From Deltaproteobacteria bacterium (GTDB lineage: Bacteria; Desulfobacterota; Deferrimicrobia; Deferrimicrobiales; Deferrimicrobiaceae): a stretch of DNA of 64,000 nt. The translations under genes and the position numbers were made by a program. The notes beneath the pieces were generated by a model. It ran no database searches. It was given only the letters and a program-made list of their open reading frames with translations, and was not told the DNA's origin. Of the stretch, positions 61,877 through 64,000 are shown piece after piece. Position 1 is the stretch's first letter. Each line of letters opens with the position of its first letter. The DNA lies in assembly GCA_021815305.1 (NCBI GenBank), contig JAKAHC010000007.1, forward strand, positions 1 through 64,000, written 5' to 3'.

Positions 61877-63145
61877 ATGGAGACGGTCCTCACCACCCAT
61901 TTCGCGGACGAGCGGTACCGCTTCATCGACACGTACCGGGGCTTTGGCGGCTACGAGGCGCTGCGGAAGGCGATCTCGATGCCCCGGGATGCGATCGTGG
62001 AGGAGGTCAGGAAGGCGAATTTGCGCGGCCGCGGCGGCGCGGGGTTCCCCGCCGGCGTCAAGTGGGGGTTCCTCCCGAAGGACATGTCCCGCCCGCGGGT
62101 TCTCGTCGTCAACGCCGACGAGGGGGAGCCCGGGACCTTCAAGGACCGCCGGATCATGAGCCGGGCGCCCCACCTTCTCGTCGAAGGGTTGGCGATCGCC
62201 TGTTACGCCCTCACGATCCACAAGGCCTACATCTACATCCGCGGCGAGTTCGTCCGGGAAGCGGGGATCCTCGACGAAGCCGTTTCCGAAGCGTACGCCT
62301 CCGGGTTCCTCGGGAAGGACATCCTCGGGTCGGGGTTCGATCTCGACGTGACGGTCCACCGGGGCGCGGGAGCCTACATCTGCGGGGAGGAAACCTCCAC
62401 GCTCAACTCCCTTGAAGGGAAGCGCGGCTGGCCGAGGCTGAAACCCCCCTTCCCGGCGACCATCGGGGCCTTCGGCCTTCCCACGATCGTCAACAACGTG
62501 GAAACCCTCTCCGACGTGCCGTGGATCATCACCCACGGGGGAGAGCGGTTCGCGGCCCTTGGCTGCGAAAAGAACGGGGGCACGCGGCTGGTCGGCGTCA
62601 GCGGCCCCGTGCAGAGGCCCGGCATCTACGAACTGCCCGCGGACGTGAACCTGCGGCACGTCATCTACGACGTCGCCGGAGGCTTGCGGGACGGGAAGAA
62701 GCTCAAAGCCGTCATCCCCGGGGGGTCGTCCACCCCGGTGCTGCGCGCGGACGAGATCGACGTGAACTTCGACATCGAGTCGATGGCGAAGCTCGGCACG
62801 ATGGCGGGGACCAGCGGCGTGATCGTGATCCCGGAGGGGACCTGCATGGTGCGGGCGCTCCGGGTCCTCATGAACTTCTACGCGCACGAGTCGTGCGGCC
62901 AGTGCACACCGTGCCGCGAGGGGACGGGATGGCTCAGGAAGGTCGTGGGGCGGATCGAGGCCGGCGAGGGGCGCCCGAGGGACATCGAGCTGATCCTCGA
63001 CCTGTGCGACAACATGATGGGGCGGACCATCTGCGCGTTGGCGGACGCCGCGGCGATGCCCGCGCAGTCGTTTCTCTGGAAGTTCCGGGAGGAGTTCGAC
63101 CGGCATATCCGCGACCGGAAATGCCCGTACGGAAACAGGTTCTGA
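61877..63145 (+). CDS. nuoF: NADH-quinone oxidoreductase subunit F
   Basis: Protein of 422 residues, NADH- and FMN-binding. FMN/NADH region: LRGRGGAGFPAGVKWGFL, VVNADEGEPGTFKDR, and GAGAYICGEETSTLNSLEGK. [4Fe-4S] N3 ligands in SCGQCTPCREGTGW plus the downstream Cys in RTICALADAAAMP. It oxidises NADH and passes electrons to the Fe-S chain. ATG 61877 follows the previous stop by 20 bases (AGAGAAG site). nuoG follows after 10 bases. Confidence 0.97.
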   Translation: METVLTTHFADERYRFIDTYRGFGGYEALRKAISMPRDAIVEEVRKANLRGRGGAGFPAGVKWGFLPKDMSRPRVLVVNADEGEPGTFKDRRIMSRAPHLLVEGLAIACYALTIHKAYIYIRGEFVREAGILDEAVSEAYASGFLGKDILGSGFDLDVTVHRGAGAYICGEETSTLNSLEGKRGWPRLKPPFPATIGAFGLPTIVNNVETLSDVPWIITHGGERFAALGCEKNGGTRLVGVSGPVQRPGIYELPADVNLRHVIYDVAGGLRDGKKLKAVIPGGSSTPVLRADEIDVNFDIESMAKLGTMAGTSGVIVIPEGTCMVRALRVLMNFYAHESCGQCTPCREGTGWLRKVVGRIEAGEGRPRDIELILDLCDNMMGRTICALADAAAMPAQSFLWKFREEFDRHIRDRKCPYGNRF

Positions 63146-63155
63146 AAGCGAGCCC

Positions 63156-64000
63156 ATGCCGAGCCTGACGATCGACGGAAAAGCGGTGGATGTCCCGGTC
63201 GGGACGACGATCATCAATGCCGCGGAGAAGATCGGCATCGAGATCCCGCGCTATTGCTACCACAAGCATCTCTCCGTCGCGGGGAACTGCCGGATGTGCC
63301 TCGTGGAGGTGGAGAAGTTCCCGAAGCTGCAGACCGCGTGCTCCACGGTGGTCACCGACGGGATGGTGGTGCGCACCGACACCGAGAAGGTGCGCAAGGC
63401 GGTCACGGGCGTGCTCGAGTTCCTCCTCATCAACCATCCCATCGACTGCCCCATCTGCGACCAGGCGGGGGAGTGCGAGCTGCAGAACTACTACATGAAG
63501 TTCGGGCTCCACAAGAGCCGCTTCGCCCTCGAGGACAAGGTCCGGAAGAAGAAGGTGCAGGACATCGGGGGCCAGATCGTCCTGGATGCGGAGCGGTGCA
63601 TCCTCTGCTCCCGCTGCGTGCGATTCCTCGAGGAGGTGACGGGGACCCGGGAGCTGCAGTTCTTCCGCCGCGGCGACCATTCCGAGATTTCCGTATTCCC
63701 GGGACGCCCCTTGAACAACAACTACACCGGGAATCTCGCCGACATCTGCCCGGTCGGGGCGCTCACCAGCAAGGATTTCCGGTTCAAGTGCCGCGTCTGG
63801 TTCCTCAAGGCCTTCCCCTCCGTCTGCACGGGGTGCGCCAGAGGGTGCAACGTCGAGGCGTTCTTCAAGGGCGACATCCTGTACCGGTACAAGCCGCGCG
63901 TGAACGAAGCGGTGAACCGCGCGTGGATGTGCGACTTCGGGAGGCTCGAGTACAAGAAGGCGAACAACGCCCGCCTGCTGGTACCCTTCGTCCGGGAGGA
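63156..64000 (+). CDS. nuoG: NADH-quinone oxidoreductase subunit G (partial, runs off the window)
   Basis: The first 281 residues are present. An N-terminal [2Fe-2S] domain: YCYHKHLSVAGNCRMCLVE and QTACSTVV; then the His/Cys [4Fe-4S] motif DCPICDQAGECELQNYYMKF, and a ferredoxin-like pair RCILCSRCVRF and ADICPVGALTS. Next is the motif VCTGCARGCNVEAFF of the molybdopterin-type domain. The frame is open to base 64000. ATG 63156 stands 10 bases after nuoF. The rest, including any nuoH-N of set 2, lies beyond the window. Confidence 0.95.
   Translation, partial: MPSLTIDGKAVDVPVGTTIINAAEKIGIEIPRYCYHKHLSVAGNCRMCLVEVEKFPKLQTACSTVVTDGMVVRTDTEKVRKAVTGVLEFLLINHPIDCPICDQAGECELQNYYMKFGLHKSRFALEDKVRKKKVQDIGGQIVLDAERCILCSRCVRFLEEVTGTRELQFFRRGDHSEISVFPGRPLNNNYTGNLADICPVGALTSKDFRFKCRVWFLKAFPSVCTGCARGCNVEAFFKGDILYRYKPRVNEAVNRAWMCDFGRLEYKKANNARLLVPFVRE

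Overview
The window is a GC-rich (roughly 65 % G+C), densely packed bacterial chromosome segment. The gene content points to a Gram-negative anaerobe or facultative respirer of the former Deltaproteobacteria (Desulfobacterota / Desulfuromonadia-like). The evidence is a SurA-type chaperone array followed by pdxA, the F0 genes atpZ-atpI-atpB-atpE placed apart from the F1 genes, two complex I gene sets, and a CoA-transferase/CoA-ligase operon. The taxonomic placement is inference. No rRNA, tRNA, insertion sequence, prophage or CRISPR array was found.

Region 1 (1-1.5 kb): an AbiEii-type nucleotidyltransferase toxin with a small partner gene, then the wreck of a HIT-family gene disrupted at a 13-bp tandem duplication.

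Region 2 (1.5-13.4 kb) is the most striking part: four crcB-type fluoride riboswitches within 9.7 kb, each heading its own transcription unit. Three have a classic aptamer-overlapping terminator; the second has a different layout with a possible leader ORF. Unit 1: HAD phosphatase, HEAT-like repeat protein, dynamin-like GTPase with a C-terminal Cys/His region, MFS transporter. Unit 2: TPR protein, coiled-coil protein, enolase (a classical fluoride target). Unit 3: CPA2 cation/proton antiporter, UspA, the fluoride channel CrcB/Fluc, DUF190 protein. Unit 4: Cys-rich protein of unknown function and a second dynamin-like GTPase. Together they look like a fluoride-response island that adds GTPases of the membrane-remodelling type to the known export and target-replacement functions.

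Region 3 (13.4-31.1 kb, plus strand) is housekeeping: ilvD, gyrA, a TPR lipoprotein, gpsA, nadA, mfd, three consecutive SurA/PpiC-like proteins, pdxA and uvrA. Region 4 (31.2-37.1 kb, minus strand): NosL-like protein, DUF3109 protein, response regulator-diguanylate cyclase, then hemL followed by atpZ-atpI-atpB-atpE.

Region 5 (37.2-45.6 kb, plus strand): a four-gene operon of unknown function behind a near-consensus sigma70 promoter, then a promoter-driven operon of paired class III CoA-transferases, two small Cys-motif proteins and an acyl/aryl-CoA ligase. Region 6 (45.6-48.2 kb): AI-2E family permease, 4HBT thioesterase and a U32 peptidase-like protein. Region 7 (48.3 kb to the end): nuoABCDHIJKLMN, a complete 11-subunit set lacking the NADH module, followed after 26 bases by a second nuoABCDEFG; nuoG runs off the window.
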